From Rhizophagus clarus (lineage: Eukaryota > Glomeromycota > Glomeromycetes > Glomerales > Glomeraceae), in NCBI GenBank assembly GCA_015698045.1, contig BLAL01000053.1, forward strand, positions 1,552,501-1,616,500: a stretch of 64,000 nucleotides of DNA, in the 5' to 3' direction. The position numbers were made by a program, and so were the translations under genes. This document shows, one piece after another, positions 13,201 to 27,738 of this stretch (position 1 is the first letter of the stretch; each line of letters opens with the position of its first letter). The notes beneath the pieces were generated by a model. The model made no database searches and had not been told where the DNA came from. It worked only from the letters and a program-made list of their open reading frames with translations.

Positions 13201-16200
13201 TCATCTTTCATTTGCAAGTGCGATAAGGATTTTTCCACCTAGCTTCTCTTTCAGTGGCGCGTCAGCTTCTGTCTCTCAAATTTGTATTCCATATAACGAC
13301 TAGGCTAGAACGTCAACTTAAGTCGTTTAAAGAAGGGTGAACGTAAAATGATCCAAAAGCACTACAAGCAAACAATAACGAGAGGTTTTTAAATGTTCTC
13401 ATTATACACTTATAACTTACGAAGGAAGAATTACTAATTTATCTACTTACGTACCGTATTTTAAGATGCAACTATTTCGAGGACATTTACGATCCATTAA
13501 AAAAAAGAGCCACGCCGATATGCAATAGAAGCTATCTTCACATTAGTTGACAACACATTCTATGGCTTGTCATCTTAATCATATTCTTCATCATCAGCAT
13601 CACTATCATCATCGAAAATATCTTACATTTCCACTACCGATACGTTTTTGTTTATTTCTCAATTAGGCTTTTGATAATTTCTTAGGATAATTTCTTCGTC
13701 AATAATACGTGTGTCGTAACTTCCAGAAGAAAAAAAGAGGGGCAAGGAGTCGTGAAAATTTAATCATCTCGAACCTTCAAAGAATAAAGAAATCAATGAT
13801 ATAGGAGACATGATTTCCAGGTTTCTTGTTTTCAAGAATAGAATGGTAGAATATTTTGTATAAATATTATAAATAACCAGCTTACATACTAAATCTTATG
13901 AATAAAGTCGAAAATATATTATAATTCAACATTGATAATATGTAACATGAAGATAAAGATTAAATATAGTATCGGTAACTATTATGAATTTCTTTTGATG
14001 GCTTTAAACGTTACTATATAATAAATAAATGACAATTAATTTAAGTATCATAATCACTTTGAAATTTTTTTAAAACAACACTAATTTTTTTAAAAAAAAG
14101 TTTAATACACATAAATTACAATAAGGTTCGTAACAATACCTGTAACCGCAAGAATAAATTGCTTCTTTTAAGTTTATGGAGTTAGAAGTTGCTGCTGAGG
14201 ACAGAGTTACAAAGAAAAATCTTTCATGATTATCAACGTTTCCTCACGTGAAATGCACACATTTATCACAGGGAGATGAAATCACGGTTCAGACTTGCTT
14301 TTCCAACAACAAACGTCATGACTTCTTACAAAAAAAAAAAAAATTTACACACAGTATATAGGTAACCGAGTAACTCGCATTCTTACGTTAAATACCATAT
14401 TGAAATCAAAAAAAATATGATAGAAAACTTTCGAAATTATGAAGGTGCAAAGTCAATGAACAAAAAGCATCTGAGCATATGCCAAAATGCTACAAATTTT
14501 GGAATAATTTTTTTTAGGAATTTGTGTGAAGAAAAAATTTGTGGATAATGAGAATTATGCTCAAGCGAAAAATAAATGGGCATGCTCTTTCAAGAAGAGT
14601 TTGGACTTTATGAATTGGAAAGTAGAATTCTGAATCTTACAGAATTTACTAGTATTACGAGTATTTGCACCAGGTACGTTAGGTTTATTGTTATAAAATT
14701 CCACTGATTCCTCTGACAAAACGTGTATTCTCATTTGTAGTTTGCCATCAAGTCGATGAAATTCTCTCGGAGTTTAGATCTTCGCATTGATGATATTCTT
14801 CGTAGAATAAAAAATATGGGGCCGTAGTAATGTGACTCCGCGTTATACAATTAAACGATCCTTCATACTGTTGTTAGCTCTCAACGGTATGGTTATCTTG
14901 CATCAAACGATAATATTTAAAGTCAAAAGTTCCAGTCGTATTGTCTTTGAGATCAAGAAAATCCTATGCTTAAAGAAATAATTTACAAATCAACCGGATA
15001 AAGGAACAGCACAAATATTATGCATTGTAAAGGTCGTACGAAGTGAGTAACGCTTTTTTTATTTCGTGCCTAGCCTTTCAACGGTTGCAAAGCAACTATC
15101 TTTCAGATAAGAATATTTAACTTACGTATTTAAAGTTTGAGAATAGGTTAAGGCTGTTTCATCCCTAAAGTCTCTAATCATTCGCTTTATCCCATAAAAC
15201 TGTTTCTTGAGTATATCTAAATTCAATTATGTGACAAATGATATAAGAAGTAACCGATACTTAGTTGAACGTGAATATTCGAATGAAAGCTTCTAGCGAG
15301 CCATTTTCTGGTGTGCAGAACTCGCAACGCAGGATGGATCGAATGTGAGGTTAAGATACCAAAATTTACGCCAAAACATAGGCATTCGATGTATAGTTAC
15401 AACTTACAACAGGTAAAAATTGACTCTTAATGTTCCGATTTATGTAACACTAAATGCGATGCATCCTCACTTCATGAGACTCATTTAACTATTTCATAGC
15501 CACAGACTGGTATTTCATTCTGTACCGAAGCCATTTATTTACTATAAAAGAAAGATCAAAAGATGCGCTATTTTTGATCCAACCTAGCGTGAAAAGGATT
15601 CTAGAGTGGTAGTAAGAATATCGAACGACAAAGTATCAGCAGCTGATGAGGCCGTATCTGAGAAGCCTCATGTGAAAAAAAAACCAAGGAAAAATAGCTG
15701 TGTATACTAGTATAGAAACTCCATATACACAGGTTATTCTTGCTGCATCTTATAATTACTCGTATAAAAAAGTTGTCGATTAATTTTTTCGCGCCGTGAA
15801 TAATAGAGTGGTGATGGCCAATTGGCCGCACGCACACTAACAATATTCTTCAGAGAGTACGTACTGCACATTAATGCAAGGCAATCTAAGGATGAAACCT
15901 TGTGATTCATCGGATTGTCGGTTTTTTAACTACCATTGCAGATACTTGATAAGTTCGTCAAATTCACATTAATTTTGATGAAATTTTCGGTTTAGCCTGA
16001 CTTTCAAAAAAAAAAATAATAAGAGGGTAAATAGACTAGGCAAAAAAGCTTCATCAATTCTGAGCTTTGATTTTATCTCAAATTTCAACATTATCGATCA
16101 CGTGAGTGGATAAGAAACCATGACTGTTACAACAAATATCAATTGGCATTAGTCTGATGTAGACAAGTGTTGCGGTTTTTAAATTTATCGTCAAGTGATC

Positions 16201-16369
16201 CTGGTAATACTATTGATGAAGATACATTTGTTCATAGATATTATCATTTAATGTTGAGGAAATAACTCGTGTGGAAAGCAAATCCTATTTTTACAGTATA
16301 TTATATTCAGTCATCATGGGTTCTTGAATTTACATTATAATATTATTGTTTTATTATCTTTTTTTTCAG
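10288..16369. other. No supported gene; mixed, less A+T-rich unique-looking sequence
   Basis: About 6 kb without an ORF of more than about 80 codons. The longest, 11383-11628 (+), has no recognisable domain. Composition is somewhat less A+T-rich than in the flanks, which might mean old, heavily mutated genic or transposon sequence, but I see no motif that identifies it. Confidence 0.4.
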
Positions 16370-16620
16370 AAAGTTATCATGAACTTAATAAGTACTGGAC
16401 TCTACATTTTTTGGAAGTCTCTGAAGAATTTTTAGATCAAAATGCATTTGTAATGATAAAGAAACATATTCGTGATTATGTCTCCTTACTTAATTACATT
16501 GGTGAAATTAGGGCGAATTGAGAGTCTAGTACCTCAAAAAAAACGACGTATATCTGATGACAAGAAGCATGGACGGAAATCGGATTTCAGAGAAGAAAAG
16601 AATTTATCTTTGGAGAAATA
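16370..16620 (+). pseudogene. Possible degenerate exon of unknown family
   Basis: A plausible acceptor (TTTTTTTTCAG ending at 16368) precedes an open stretch reading Y-H-E-L-N-K-Y-W-T-L-H-F-L-E-V. This ends at a stop near 16519 after L-L-N-Y-I-G-E-I-R. A shift of frame then gives E-S-L-V-P-Q-K-K-R-R-I-S-D-D-K-K to a TAA near 16620. The basic P-x-K-K-R-R tail resembles a nuclear-localisation-type stretch. I do not recognise the family; it may be a frameshifted relic. Confidence 0.25.
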
Positions 16621-17800
16621 AAACCGCGCCGTGTTCCGGAAAATGTAATAAATCACTCTTTGATTAAACTTGGAGAATTTATGAAAGGTTCGCTAGATTC
16701 TCTACGGGTATTCTCCTTGGATGCATAATTAAAGATTAGATTATCATTAACAAAATTTTCTAAAGCTTAATTGGGCTAACTTTGCCAACTGACTAGACGT
16801 ATATTTAACAGGATATCAAGTTGAATTGTTTAGTATGGATCTCCAATTCGATGGATTATATCGTTTAAGGAGATAGGAAAGACGTTATTACCTACTGAGG
16901 GCGCAAACTTTTTAAATCTAGTTTCTGTCATTTCATACTTTTATAGTTTATTTGTTAAGAGTCTGTTATATTCTTAAACAAGTTATTCAAACTGTCGCGA
17001 ATGATCCGAGAGGGGTAAGGAGCCGAGCCAGAGCCGTGTTTTTCGAAGTAATGAACACCCGGTTCTGGGAAAGACCGGGTAAGAATTCTAATTGCTTTAT
17101 ATTTATTTAGAATTATGTATTCCAATATTATTAATATGTTACCAACCCTGCTCACTATATAATGGGAAATTCTGAATTTTTTTATGACACAAAAATCAAT
17201 TTATTTATAAAAGTTATTTGCTCAATTACAAACTGATTTATTTATGTATTTTCAAAAAGAAATTTATACGAAAAAAAATTCGTCTCACTCACTATTTATA
17301 AAAAATTTTATCACTCACGTGGTTACCATGTGACTTCAATTTTTGATCAATCTATTATGTTTACCCTAAAGATCTATAAATTTTTAATTTGTTTCTTTTA
17401 TTTAGAGAAATTGAACAAACCATCTACAAATATTCATCCCCTCACAAAGTATAAAATTCGCATCCCAGTCTTAGATATTCCACCTCCTGCGGTCAATTGA
17501 TCGATTTTTGCTAATTTATATGGATGTTAATGTATTGCGTATATTGTGCTATAAGTTTTCTCGAATTGAGAATTTGATTATTAACATTATATGGAAATAT
17601 AATATGTAGTATGTGTACTAGAAAAAATAATAATAATAATAATAAAATCAAAGATTATTCTGTATATTACAATACAATTTTTCTGTTTTATGTGCTATTA
17701 AATAGAATGTAATACAAGGGCAAGATCAAACCCTAATCCAATTTTAAAGACGTGTCCCAACCTAATCTGACTGCGAGAGAATTATAAATTACTTCAGTAA
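16621..17800. other. No supported gene
   Basis: A+T-rich sequence. A minus-strand ORF at 16955-17155 covers a small G+C-richer, partly self-complementary patch (CCCGGTTCTGGGAAAGACCGGG at 17050-17071, an imperfect hairpin) and is probably not a gene. An (AAT)n run lies near 17628-17645. Confidence 0.35.
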
Positions 17801-17989
17801 AATCGAAGATCACAATATTTCGAACTCGCAAATGTTCGTCAGTTATTTTGGATACTTTTTTCGGATCATCCGTATATTGACGCATTGACTCCAGCTATAA
17901 CATCTCAACTTCCTAGTTCCTGCCCCCGAAAAAGAGCTAAATCAGTGATATTCTCGCGAATAATTTTAGGATTTTGTGCATTCTTTTGA
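17801..17989 (+). pseudogene. Possible degenerate coding fragment of unknown family
   Basis: A 62-codon open stretch, bounded by a TAA just upstream and a TGA at 17987. It includes V-R-Q-L-F-W-I-L-F-S-D-H-P-Y and, further on, the P-A-I-T-S-Q-L-P and P-R-K-R-A-K-S motifs. The text looks protein-like, and its P-x-K-R-x-x-S tail echoes the basic tail of the fragment near 16.5 kb, so both may derive from one decayed gene. No function can be given. Confidence 0.25.
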
Positions 17990-20900
17990 CTCACGTATAT
18001 ACTTGTTATGACTTGATGTCGGCCACTATGATATGTATAATATTTCATTCTTTTCATTGTGATCGGCTGAGCTATAAGACCAAATTCTCGAAGGTAACTA
18101 TGTATAGGTCTTCTTAATACCAGACATACTTTAGGTTAATGCAATTTTCTTCGCATAATTCTTTTCTTGAGTTGATCTTAAGCTAATATTTTGGTGAAAA
18201 TGTTCAATATAATATTGATGTTTCTTTCCTTATACTTCGATTGCTAAACCATAATGTGGATAAATATCAGATTGAATGCTTCGGTGTTTTGAGAAAATCA
18301 GGTTGATGTTGTATTTTAGATAGCAGTTCAAGGCATTTGATACAATCTCTCGACATAATCTTTCACTTTTATACTTAGAGCAATGATATGGACACCATGA
18401 ATCATCATTTTTTACATGAGAAAGTGTAGCATACCATTAATGGTTATTATTGCATCTCTATAGTTACTTAATCTTACCTGTTACGATTAATATAAGAATT
18501 CTGACAAATATTTTCCACTTTAACTAATACAATATCTTTAGTTAATAAAATGTCAAGTTTTATATTAGCATAATATGGACATCAAGAGTTATGTTTTTTA
18601 ATGGTATTAATAAAAGCATAACATTTATGCGATCTAGAGCATTTCCAATGCAAAGTTAGTTATACTTATCCCATCCTTTTCCTCCTCTCATTACCTTTTC
18701 CTTCTTTATCACTTCTCTTCTCTCATTCTTCTCTGTATATGTGGATATGTAGGATTGTAGGTGTCTTTATAGAGTCAAAAACAATACTCTCGAGTCATGG
18801 ATTATAGTGTAACTGTAAAGTTGAAATAAAATTTTTGTCATGATATAAGAGTAATCTTGTATATTTGATGTGGACAGTAAGGTTGCGTGCTGTAAGTAAT
18901 AACTATTATATTTGAAAATACCTAAGCGAGTTGTAATATTATAAACATAGGGTGTGATTTGGTTGTAAATACCATGCTATTGTGGTTAACTGAAATAATT
19001 ACTTGATTTTTGGACTTATAAGTATTTACGGCAGACAACACTAACGGGCATTGGCAGTAAGTATTAACAAAGGTATTCATAATTGATTTTAATATCCACT
19101 AATTTAATGCACTATTTATAAATTTAATTATTGATTCAGACGGTGTAACTTCTTTAAATGAAGTAAGAAGATGCCTTATAGAATGTTCATATACAGCAAG
19201 CTTATTCAACTGAATATAATACCGAGTTTAAAGAGGTAACATTTTGAGCTTAAATATAAATAAATTTTGTATGTACAGCATGAGTTATAATTTTCAATAA
19301 AGTAATTAATGTGATTTTTTAACTATGTGCCGCGTCTCCAACCCTTGCAGTGTAGCGAAAATTTCGATATACTGAAATTCCATTATATTGAATTTTTAAA
19401 GAATTTCATGTTAAAAAAGCTAGTCTATAACTTATTTTAATTTTTTCATTTTAGTTTTAAGTGATAATTGACAGCCAAAATTAAGATTTCTATAATTCTG
19501 GCCAAAATTAAGATCCACATCAATTTTATCGTTAATGATCACGTGATATTGAATCATTTTTATTAGAAACTATATTAATATACTGTGTACGTGATTATTT
19601 GGTTCCAGCAAAAAAGTCAATCCGAGGTTATCAAATTTCACTGTGCAATTCGCATTCTAGTTTTTTTCCTGTGTCAAGAATAACTACTATGTAGCACTTT
19701 TTTTTCTCATAGCCGTTCAAAAAGAAAGACAAACAGTTTATGAAATCGGATAAAAGAAATAAAAATGTTTAACATTTTGAAGTGCTGGAAAAAAAGTGAT
19801 ATAAGTGAAACATATTTATTTTTAGCGATAATTTAACGCAATCAACGTGACTAGAATACAAAGTAATTATATTATCCAATGAGCTCATATATAATGGAAA
19901 CAGTGAATTTAAGTGACGTGACACTTTTCGTAGATATTATCTTCTTCTTCGTTGTAGGATTTGACAAATTGAAATTTTCTGAAGTAATCATATCATCATT
20001 GCAGGTCATATCGAAGATATTTGGTGTTAACATCACCGGGTTACAGCTTGCAGCGGAAAACATGAAACAAATGAAAATGGAAGAGAGGAAATTAATTGGA
20101 TGGCATTTCATCGATATGATTTGTAGGCAGGGAATCCATTCAGTAAATTTCGGTAATTGTTAACATGCACATATGTTTTAAAGTTTTGAATTTTATGCAT
20201 ATCATTATGAGAATGTTACCAGAAGATGTATTAGACAGGAGCATAAGTGTGAAAGCTTTGCGGCAGGAGAATGTCTCCAGAAGAATTAGATGAACATATT
20301 AAGGTGTAAATTTTCTATAATCACCAAAATTCTACCCACCTGTATGTATTATTCCACCCACATAGAATATATAAAATTAGCAATGAAATCAAAAAATTAA
20401 AACAATGCCATGCTCTTATTTTATAAATATAATATATTAATTCGCCAGATTTCCAAAATATTATTGTAAGCACACTTTGGTAGAATCCTTAACGCATCAT
20501 GATTTACTGCATCTAAATTTCGAGACATGTGACGAAAAGCAAAGCCACAAAATTACGAGGCACGTGCTAAGGATCCCGATTTTTCTTGGTAAATCAATAG
20601 CATTCCCGCCTTGATTTTGTCCATCTGCAAAAAATCATATCACTAACCTTATGAAGTATAGTATGTTCGTTCGTTTTGATTAATGATATTGATAATATAA
20701 ATAATGGTAAGTTTGAAATTTAATAGAATTTTCTCTTTATCGCACAAGGCGGAATGGAGGATAAAGGGATTCATTTACAAAGAAATTTATGAGTCGTGAT
20801 ACAATGACGTATACACTGAAACGCAACAAGCAAACTCCTGGTTTCAAATTAGCATACACAAATTACTTTCTGTCTACATACTTTATACGCGATTTATACT

Positions 20901-21255
20901 TAAATACTATAACAAGTATAGTATGGTAATATATATCATTATGGTTACACCGTCTTGAAATTAGAACATTACATAATTTAATTAATTTTTGTTGTCGTCA
21001 CAATCTTTAACCTCATAATTCTCTACTCTTTTAACGATGAACGCCAAAACTTAGAATTTTTTTTTTAAAAAATATTGGGATAAATTTGTTTAGGTGCGTG
21101 GTGTTACGGAGTATCGTAAGATGATATAATTAAATAAAAAATTTATTATATAAATATGAAATACAAATAAGATTGAAATACATATTAATTTTTTAAATGA
21201 TAAAATTCAACATGATACAAGATGTAAAACGCACTGCGGTTTACTGCGGTTTAAA
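17990..21255. other. No supported gene
   Basis: Over 3 kb of A+T-rich sequence. The ORFs at 19879-20163 (+) and 19872-20111 (-) overlap on opposite strands and neither has a recognisable feature. Confidence 0.4.
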
Positions 21256-21816
21256 TCAATTATCGAAATCAAAAAAAAATTTAAATAAAATCATAAAAAT
21301 TATAAATATAAATGGAACGATTATATTAAAAAGAAATAATCTACGAAGATGACCCCAAAATTCATCATTATCATCATCGTATTCGTCCAAAGAACTCCTA
21401 ATCCAATCAATATCATGATCTGTAAATGTATTAATAGTTGAATAACTATAATTAGAAAAAGTAGTAGATGTATCATAATCACTATTGGTGGTTTCACTTT
21501 CATCCGTCTCATCACCTTTCTCATCATAATTGGTACCTAAATTAATACATAAAAATGTACTTTCTTTATTATTTAAATAATTACATTTGTTTTTTAATTT
21601 TGTATAAAAAATGTCTTGTAATGTTTTTAAATTATTGATATATTCAACATCTTCCAAAGAAGGTGAATATAATGATCGCGCGTAAGAATCAGTGATTTTA
21701 AATGGTAATTCTTTAGATAATTGAACACGAGCCAATCTATAACAACGATCAAGTTCAAATTTTGATAATGTGGCGTATCGACAATTTTGTGTTTTGTTTC
21801 TGGTCAAAATTGTCAT
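21256..21816 (-). CDS. Hypothetical acidic protein with C-terminal membrane anchor (186 aa)
   Basis: A single-exon ORF far longer than chance in this composition. The N-terminal half is basic and polar. Residues about 100-150 are rich in D, E, S, T and N (a disordered acidic stretch). The last 25 residues or so form one very hydrophobic segment rich in F and I, ending with a short F-D-F-D-N tail. This is the layout of a tail-anchored membrane protein facing the cytosol. No known domain is recognised. ATG at 21814-21816 is the first Met of the frame. It stands alone, with no neighbour within 2 kb, and no intron is apparent. Confidence 0.6.
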   Translation of the reverse strand: MTILTRNKTQNCRYATLSKFELDRCYRLARVQLSKELPFKITDSYARSLYSPSLEDVEYINNLKTLQDIFYTKLKNKCNYLNNKESTFLCINLGTNYDEKGDETDESETTNSDYDTSTTFSNYSYSTINTFTDHDIDWIRSSLDEYDDDNDEFWGHLRRLFLFNIIVPFIFIIFMILFKFFFDFDN

Positions 21817-22878
21817 TATGATTGATTTTTCGTTAAAAAAGATTTTATTAAGGAAAAGGAATTAAAGGATTAAGGAATGTAAAAATAAATTATCGTGAAA
21901 TTTACTTTTATTATTCGCGAGTTTGACGCGGAATAACAAAATATTTTTTTATATCTAAGAAAATTTAATGAAAATATGAAAAACACTGTACAGTAAGTAA
22001 TATATATTATCCGTGAAACAATTACCATTCTGATCACGTGTATCATAAATTTTACATTGCATGAATTAAATTAATTGTCACATTGGTATACTTGGTATAC
22101 TTGCTGCATTTGGCGTGATAATTAATGCATTAAAAATCTTATAAATGTATACGAGGGCGACAAAAAAAAAAAAAATTTCTAAAAAAAAAAAAAATTTTTT
22201 TTTCTTTATCCTAAAAAAAAAAAAAAAATTAATAATAATAGAATAATAATAGATCCCCTAAATATACTTACTATATTGTTTTCTTCCAACAAATTGCACG
22301 ATATCATGTGATTACTTTCTTTTGACTCATATGAATTGTATTACCTGCTATCTTCTCTCTTTCCATTTTAAACTTCCGTAATACTTTTGAGCAATTATTC
22401 AGGCACTCTATTTATGAAGTTTTATGTGTTTAATCAAGATTTCTCTACGGTACGTTTTTTGTGATCTTACACGAAACAAAAAAAAATATTTATTCAAAGT
22501 AAACCATCTTTCCAAGATTATTCAAAAGTTTGCAAGCACTTAAAATAATGATTCCATAAAGGATGGTGGAATTATGGGTACTTTTCAAGACAGTACCAAC
22601 GACAATGGCTTCAGAGTGTAATTTGACCACATTGATTAAAGCAACGAATCGTGGAGCGTGGGGGAACCTTGCAATGAAATTATCAAGGTTAGTAATGTTG
22701 CATAAAAACGCTTAACGTAATGAACGTCGGTCTATCTTTCATTGTACAACTAATTTAGAGCGCCATTTGACCATTTTAATCGAAGTAAATCATCTCGGGA
22801 ATAACCGAATTTTTTAAGGTTGGATCAATACTTGTAGGACTATTGGTATTTGTTGTAATAAAATTGTACAAAGATAAT

Positions 22879-22917
<39 letters not shown>

Positions 22918-23904
22918 TAATGAACAAAAAACTAATATTTAGTAATAGTTTCGGAAAACTTTAGTCGGGATGATGTTCCGATGGTAAGTTGTTTTAATTA
23001 AATCTTCTTGGTTTTAGAAGTTATGTTTTGAAAGAATCAGGTTGTAGGTACAGGTGTACTGCGAAGACCGTTAGTAAGTACTCAATTCTAATAGGTTGTG
23101 TGTATTCGGGATTGAAATTCATCTAATATCGAACAATTTGTAATGAATTTCACACAATGCATTACGTTATGTATCACATGTATTTAAATCCTAGTTTAAG
23201 ACAATTTTCTAAAACTAGAACAATAATTTATGGATGAAATCGGCTAGTTAAGGAACATGCAACGATATTTATATAAAAAGGAACATTTAATAAAAATGAG
23301 AAGCCAAATTTGAAAAATTATTTATATAAAGCTTTATATGCATAGAAATTCAGCGTGTAACATATTCATTATACTGTACGTGGAATTGAATTGTATATAA
23401 AATATAAAATATAATTTATAATATAATAATATATTGTTCTCATGTGCTTTCCATAAAACTATAAAGAGACATCATGGTATGAGCGTTACAATTTTCACAT
23501 TTTCATATTTATTTACGGATGATCATTATAGCCGATTTCCTGATTTATTCTTGATTAAAAATTCGATAAATAATAAAATTGAGGGCGTGATAGAATCTCA
23601 TTCTAAAACGCTGCATAATGTGCCTTATATATAATTACTAAATAAAGTAATTTTATATAGATAGAATAATAAATAGATTTTATAAAACTTTAAATATAAC
23701 CTTTAATTATATTTTAATAAATAAATAAGAGTGACCGTATTGAAGTTGTCCTTCTTATAAAGTAACCGTTGAAATACTTTTATGCGCTACAAATTAAATT
23801 TTTTATTATATTATAACGAAAACGATAAATTGTTTTATTCCTAATTATTATTGTTATTATTATTATTATTAAGAAAAAAAATAAAGTATTTATTTATATT
23901 AATT
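21817..23904. other. Intergenic; homopolymer runs and an (ATT)n microsatellite
   Basis: Contains A-rich and T-rich runs at 22160-22230 and an (ATT)n microsatellite at about 22889-22919. No supported gene. The last 200 bp or so would hold the promoter of the multi-exon gene starting at 23905. Confidence 0.5.
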
Positions 23905-26900
23905 ATGTATTATTATATTATTAATTCATCACACCATAATAATCGTCGTCACCTGCTTTTTTTATTTTTTATAATAATTTTATATGATTTTAAATTATCA
24001 CCTTGTTATGCACAACTTCATGATACTTATTTAACTCATTATGAGGACCCTTCAAAAGGTTTAACTGTTTTTGATAGTTATACTTATAAAGATGGAACCA
24101 TTTTATTACAACTTGCTCATTTTAATGCTGACGAATCATGTATCGATCCTAGTTTAAATCTTGATATTATATTTCCTGATGGAACCATTAACCCATTAAA
24201 TGTTCCTATTTATCAAATTCCCATTTATAATTATTGTATGTTGGATGATGTATTTATGAATTCCATTTTAAATGAATATATAATTTTAATAACTTATTTT
24301 ATCGGAGATGATGTTGCAACAACTTCACATACCGGAATGATAATTGATTGGAATGGAAATTGGTTACAGTAAGTATTAATTTGATGGATTTTTTTCATAA
24401 TTTCTTATAATATATATACTGTACATATATACATTTTTAGGACTATTGAGTTGGGAATTGGTATTGGACAGATTAACATTAATATAAATGAAGATTCGGG
24501 ATTTATGTGGACTCGACAAGTTAATGATACTACTATTGTATGGTCTCAATTTGCTCCATCGTAAGTTTATCAAATATTAAATAATAATAATAAATATAAA
24601 TTATGAATTAATTATATTATTATAATAATAATTCTATAAATTTAGACCGATGAACCCTACAGAAATTAAGAAAATAGGATCTGGTTTTATAACAATTAGT
24701 CCAATATCAATAATTAAATCATTTCAAATGTTTACTTCAAGCGATGGTGGAAATGGTTTCACTCTCGTAACCAAAATTCAAAAAACAGCCGATTATTACG
24801 TCACGGATCCAATTTGGGAAGTTTACGCGATTTTTTTAGATAAGGACGCGATTGAAATCACTCCACCATATTTACTTTATCAAACTCCAATAGATTGGGC
24901 TGATTTGGTTTTGGAATTTTGTCGAAAAACTACGGATGGAAGTGGTTATAATTGTTTAATGTCTATAAAAAATAATGAACCTGCACCGAAACAACCGAAA
25001 CAACCAAAAGGAAAAGGAAAAGGAAAAGCTGCTCCAGCACCAAAACCCATTACTGTTACAACACGTTATCGATTATCATTTTTATCTAGCGGATCAGTAA
25101 CAAATATTAAAAAATTATTAAGTTTTGGCAACAACCCTAATAGGGACATTGAAAAATTTATCCCGTTATATAGTGGAGAATTTTTAATTGTATATAGTCC
25201 GGATGATTTTGGAAGAAGAACTGGATTTTTTTTAACACAAGAAGGTGATTATGGTGGTGCATGGAAAGGACTTGATAGTGATATATATCATTATGAATAT
25301 CTTGAACATAATGAGACAATGTGGGGAATGATAGTTGAAAATGCACCTTATTTTTGGACTATCGTGACCGATCGTTTACGTGATGTAAATGTTGAATATA
25401 GTAAGTTTATCGTTGTTTATTTTTATCTTATATGTTCATTTATTAATTACTAACGATAATTTAGACTATGAACATAGAAATCCAAACATCCTTGAAACAA
25501 TTCCTAATGATATGATTATGGAAAAAGGTCTTGACGAAATTACAATACAATACGACAAACCCATAATTTTCTCATCTGGGAACATATCGATTTATCAAAT
25601 TATCAATGATGGCAATGATTTGTTACGTCAAACTTATCCTGGCATGTCCGAATTTACTTCAATCATGAACGACACAATTGTAACGACAAAGGTATTTTCA
25701 AGTACTTTTAGCAATCCAAAAGCTAGTTATTATACTACAATTGATGATGGTTTTGTAAATTCAAAACAATATAATGAAGCAATTATGGGAATTAGTAAGA
25801 ATGTTTGGTTTGTAAATACATGTAAGTTTGTAATATAATCATTATAAACAGAATATTTTTTTTTTTTTGTATTCACTAATCTAATTGTAATAATATTTAG
25901 CTTGGAACGAACCTGATTTATGTTTACGTAAGTTATCAAATAATTAGTTACATTAATGAATAAATACTTATTACCTTTTTTTATCTTCCTTATCCCTAAA
26001 ATAGCTTCGGCTACTATATTATTAAGACTCAATGCTGATGGAACAAATTATATAAATGGTCTTGATTCAAATGGTTTTGGAAATTTTTATAACAATTTAA
26101 TGAATGAATTATCTGAAATTGTTCCAATTGATAGATCTAGACTATCTGATACGGGAAAATTTCAATCTGACCCATTTGACTCTAATCAGTTTACTATTTT
26201 ACAAGTAGAAATATCACAACCAACTAAATATACAAAACCTTGTGTCAAAGATGTAATAAATGACTTGGATTCTTTAATTAGAAATAAAAAATATACACTT
26301 ATATCATATTATCCTCTAACTAATATGTTGGATGAAAATTTTGGTATTACGATAACACGTAAGTTATTCACGATACATATAATTTATTTCCCTATAATTA
26401 ACTCTTTTTTTTAAATCATTAGCTGACGGATGGAATAGCAAAATGAAATTGAGTCTGATATCTTTCTCAGGTGGGGCATTATTCATTATTATTGTATTCT
26501 TAATAGTAAGATATCGAAATCCACAGGTGAGAATTATTTTTAAAAAAAAAAAATCTGACCCGATTTGCAAAAATTTTGATCGAGTAATTGATGATTTCGT
26601 AATATTATTCTAGGCACGAAATATTTTGATATTTTCGTTTTCGTTAATAATTTTAGATTTTATTTTGGACGTTGCGTTCGTTATTTATTACGCACAGCAG
26701 CTTCCTTCATTTTTCATACCAAGGTAATTTTGATTTAAAATATTGTTTGTTAAATATTAAACGTACATTTATTTATTCATTTATTTCATTATTTTAAAGC
26801 ATCTTGTTTTTAGTTATACCAATTGGATTTAATTCAATTCTCGCATTATACATAATATTAAAAGAAAGATATACAAACGAACGATTTAGCAAGTGGCTTA

Positions 26901-27433
26901 TGCATCATACAAAACTAGTATCAATGTTTACGATTTTATCTTCAGCTGACGTAGCAATCTTAAATATGATCAGTTCCCGGTTAGCAAATTTACCTTATTT
27001 TTCTGCACCTGTATCGAAAGACGCAGAAATTAAAATATTTTGGGGAAGTTTTGCAAACATCTTTATTGAAGATGTACCTCAATTTATAATTAGAGTAAGC
27101 AATCTTTTAATTTTTTTTTTTTTTCACCTTTTTTTTCATTGGTCAAATTTTTATTAATAATATCGAATTATCCCATAGGTTATGTATTTACAACGTAATA
27201 GTATTGTATATGATCCAATTCCAATATTTTCTTTAATATCCGCTGGTGTTTCAATTATATTTAGTCTTATTGGAAGAACATTTGATGCTTTATATTATAA
27301 AATACCTTTCTCTGAAAAAAAAAATGTTGGACATGAGGAACCTACAGATATCATTGAAATAACTTCAAATAAGAGTATCGAAATAATTGAAAATCAATTA
27401 GGAAAGGATGATGATACTATAGAAATTACATAA
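23905..27433 (+). CDS. Secreted/multi-pass membrane protein, ten exons (about 946 aa), family unknown
   Basis: Exons, joined in phase with GT-AG introns of about 64-105 bp: 23905-24368, 24441-24560, 24646-25400, 25465-25821, 25901-25927 (27 nt), 26005-26358, 26423-26526, 26614-26723, 26800-27094 and 27179-27433. I chose the ATG at 23905 because a hydrophobic stretch ending L-S-P-C-Y-A follows, like a signal peptide. Residues about 35-700 form a long extracellular-looking part with a low-complexity P/K/G-rich insert near residue 300 (K-Q-P-K-Q-P-K-G-K-G-K-G-K). From about residue 700 there are five or six hydrophobic segments, including an E-D-V-P-Q-F-I-I motif just before the last intron. The tail is acidic and repeats I-E-I. 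The plan suggests a cell-surface sensor or adhesin-like receptor. I do not recognise the domain, so function is open. The last exon is followed by three tandem copies. Confidence 0.75.
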
Positions 27434-27700
27434 GGGGTTTTTTTCTTACATTATTGTTACATTATTATTATTTTCCTCTTATTTTTCTTTCCTTTTTTTT
27501 TTTAAAAAAAAAAAAAATAAGGAAATAGACAATTCAGTAGATTTTAAAAATAAAGACTATTTCAATTATTGTTAATAAAAAGGTACCGGAAAAAGTTTTT
27601 TTCGACGTTGTTCATATAGAACAATTCAAACTTTTCTTTCATAGTTAGTTTCATATTAAATTGGGCGTTTTGTTTACTTTTGCATCATACCTTATGTATT

Positions 27701-27738
<38 letters not shown>

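Noticed and set aside
16955..17155. 66-codon minus-strand ORF over the CCGGGT patch
   Set aside because: The G+C-rich patch is a self-complementary, repeat-like sequence and the ORF shows no domain.
19872..20163. Overlapping ORFs of 94 (+) and 79 (-) codons
   Set aside because: No domain, signal or splice support on either strand; the open frames mirror each other.
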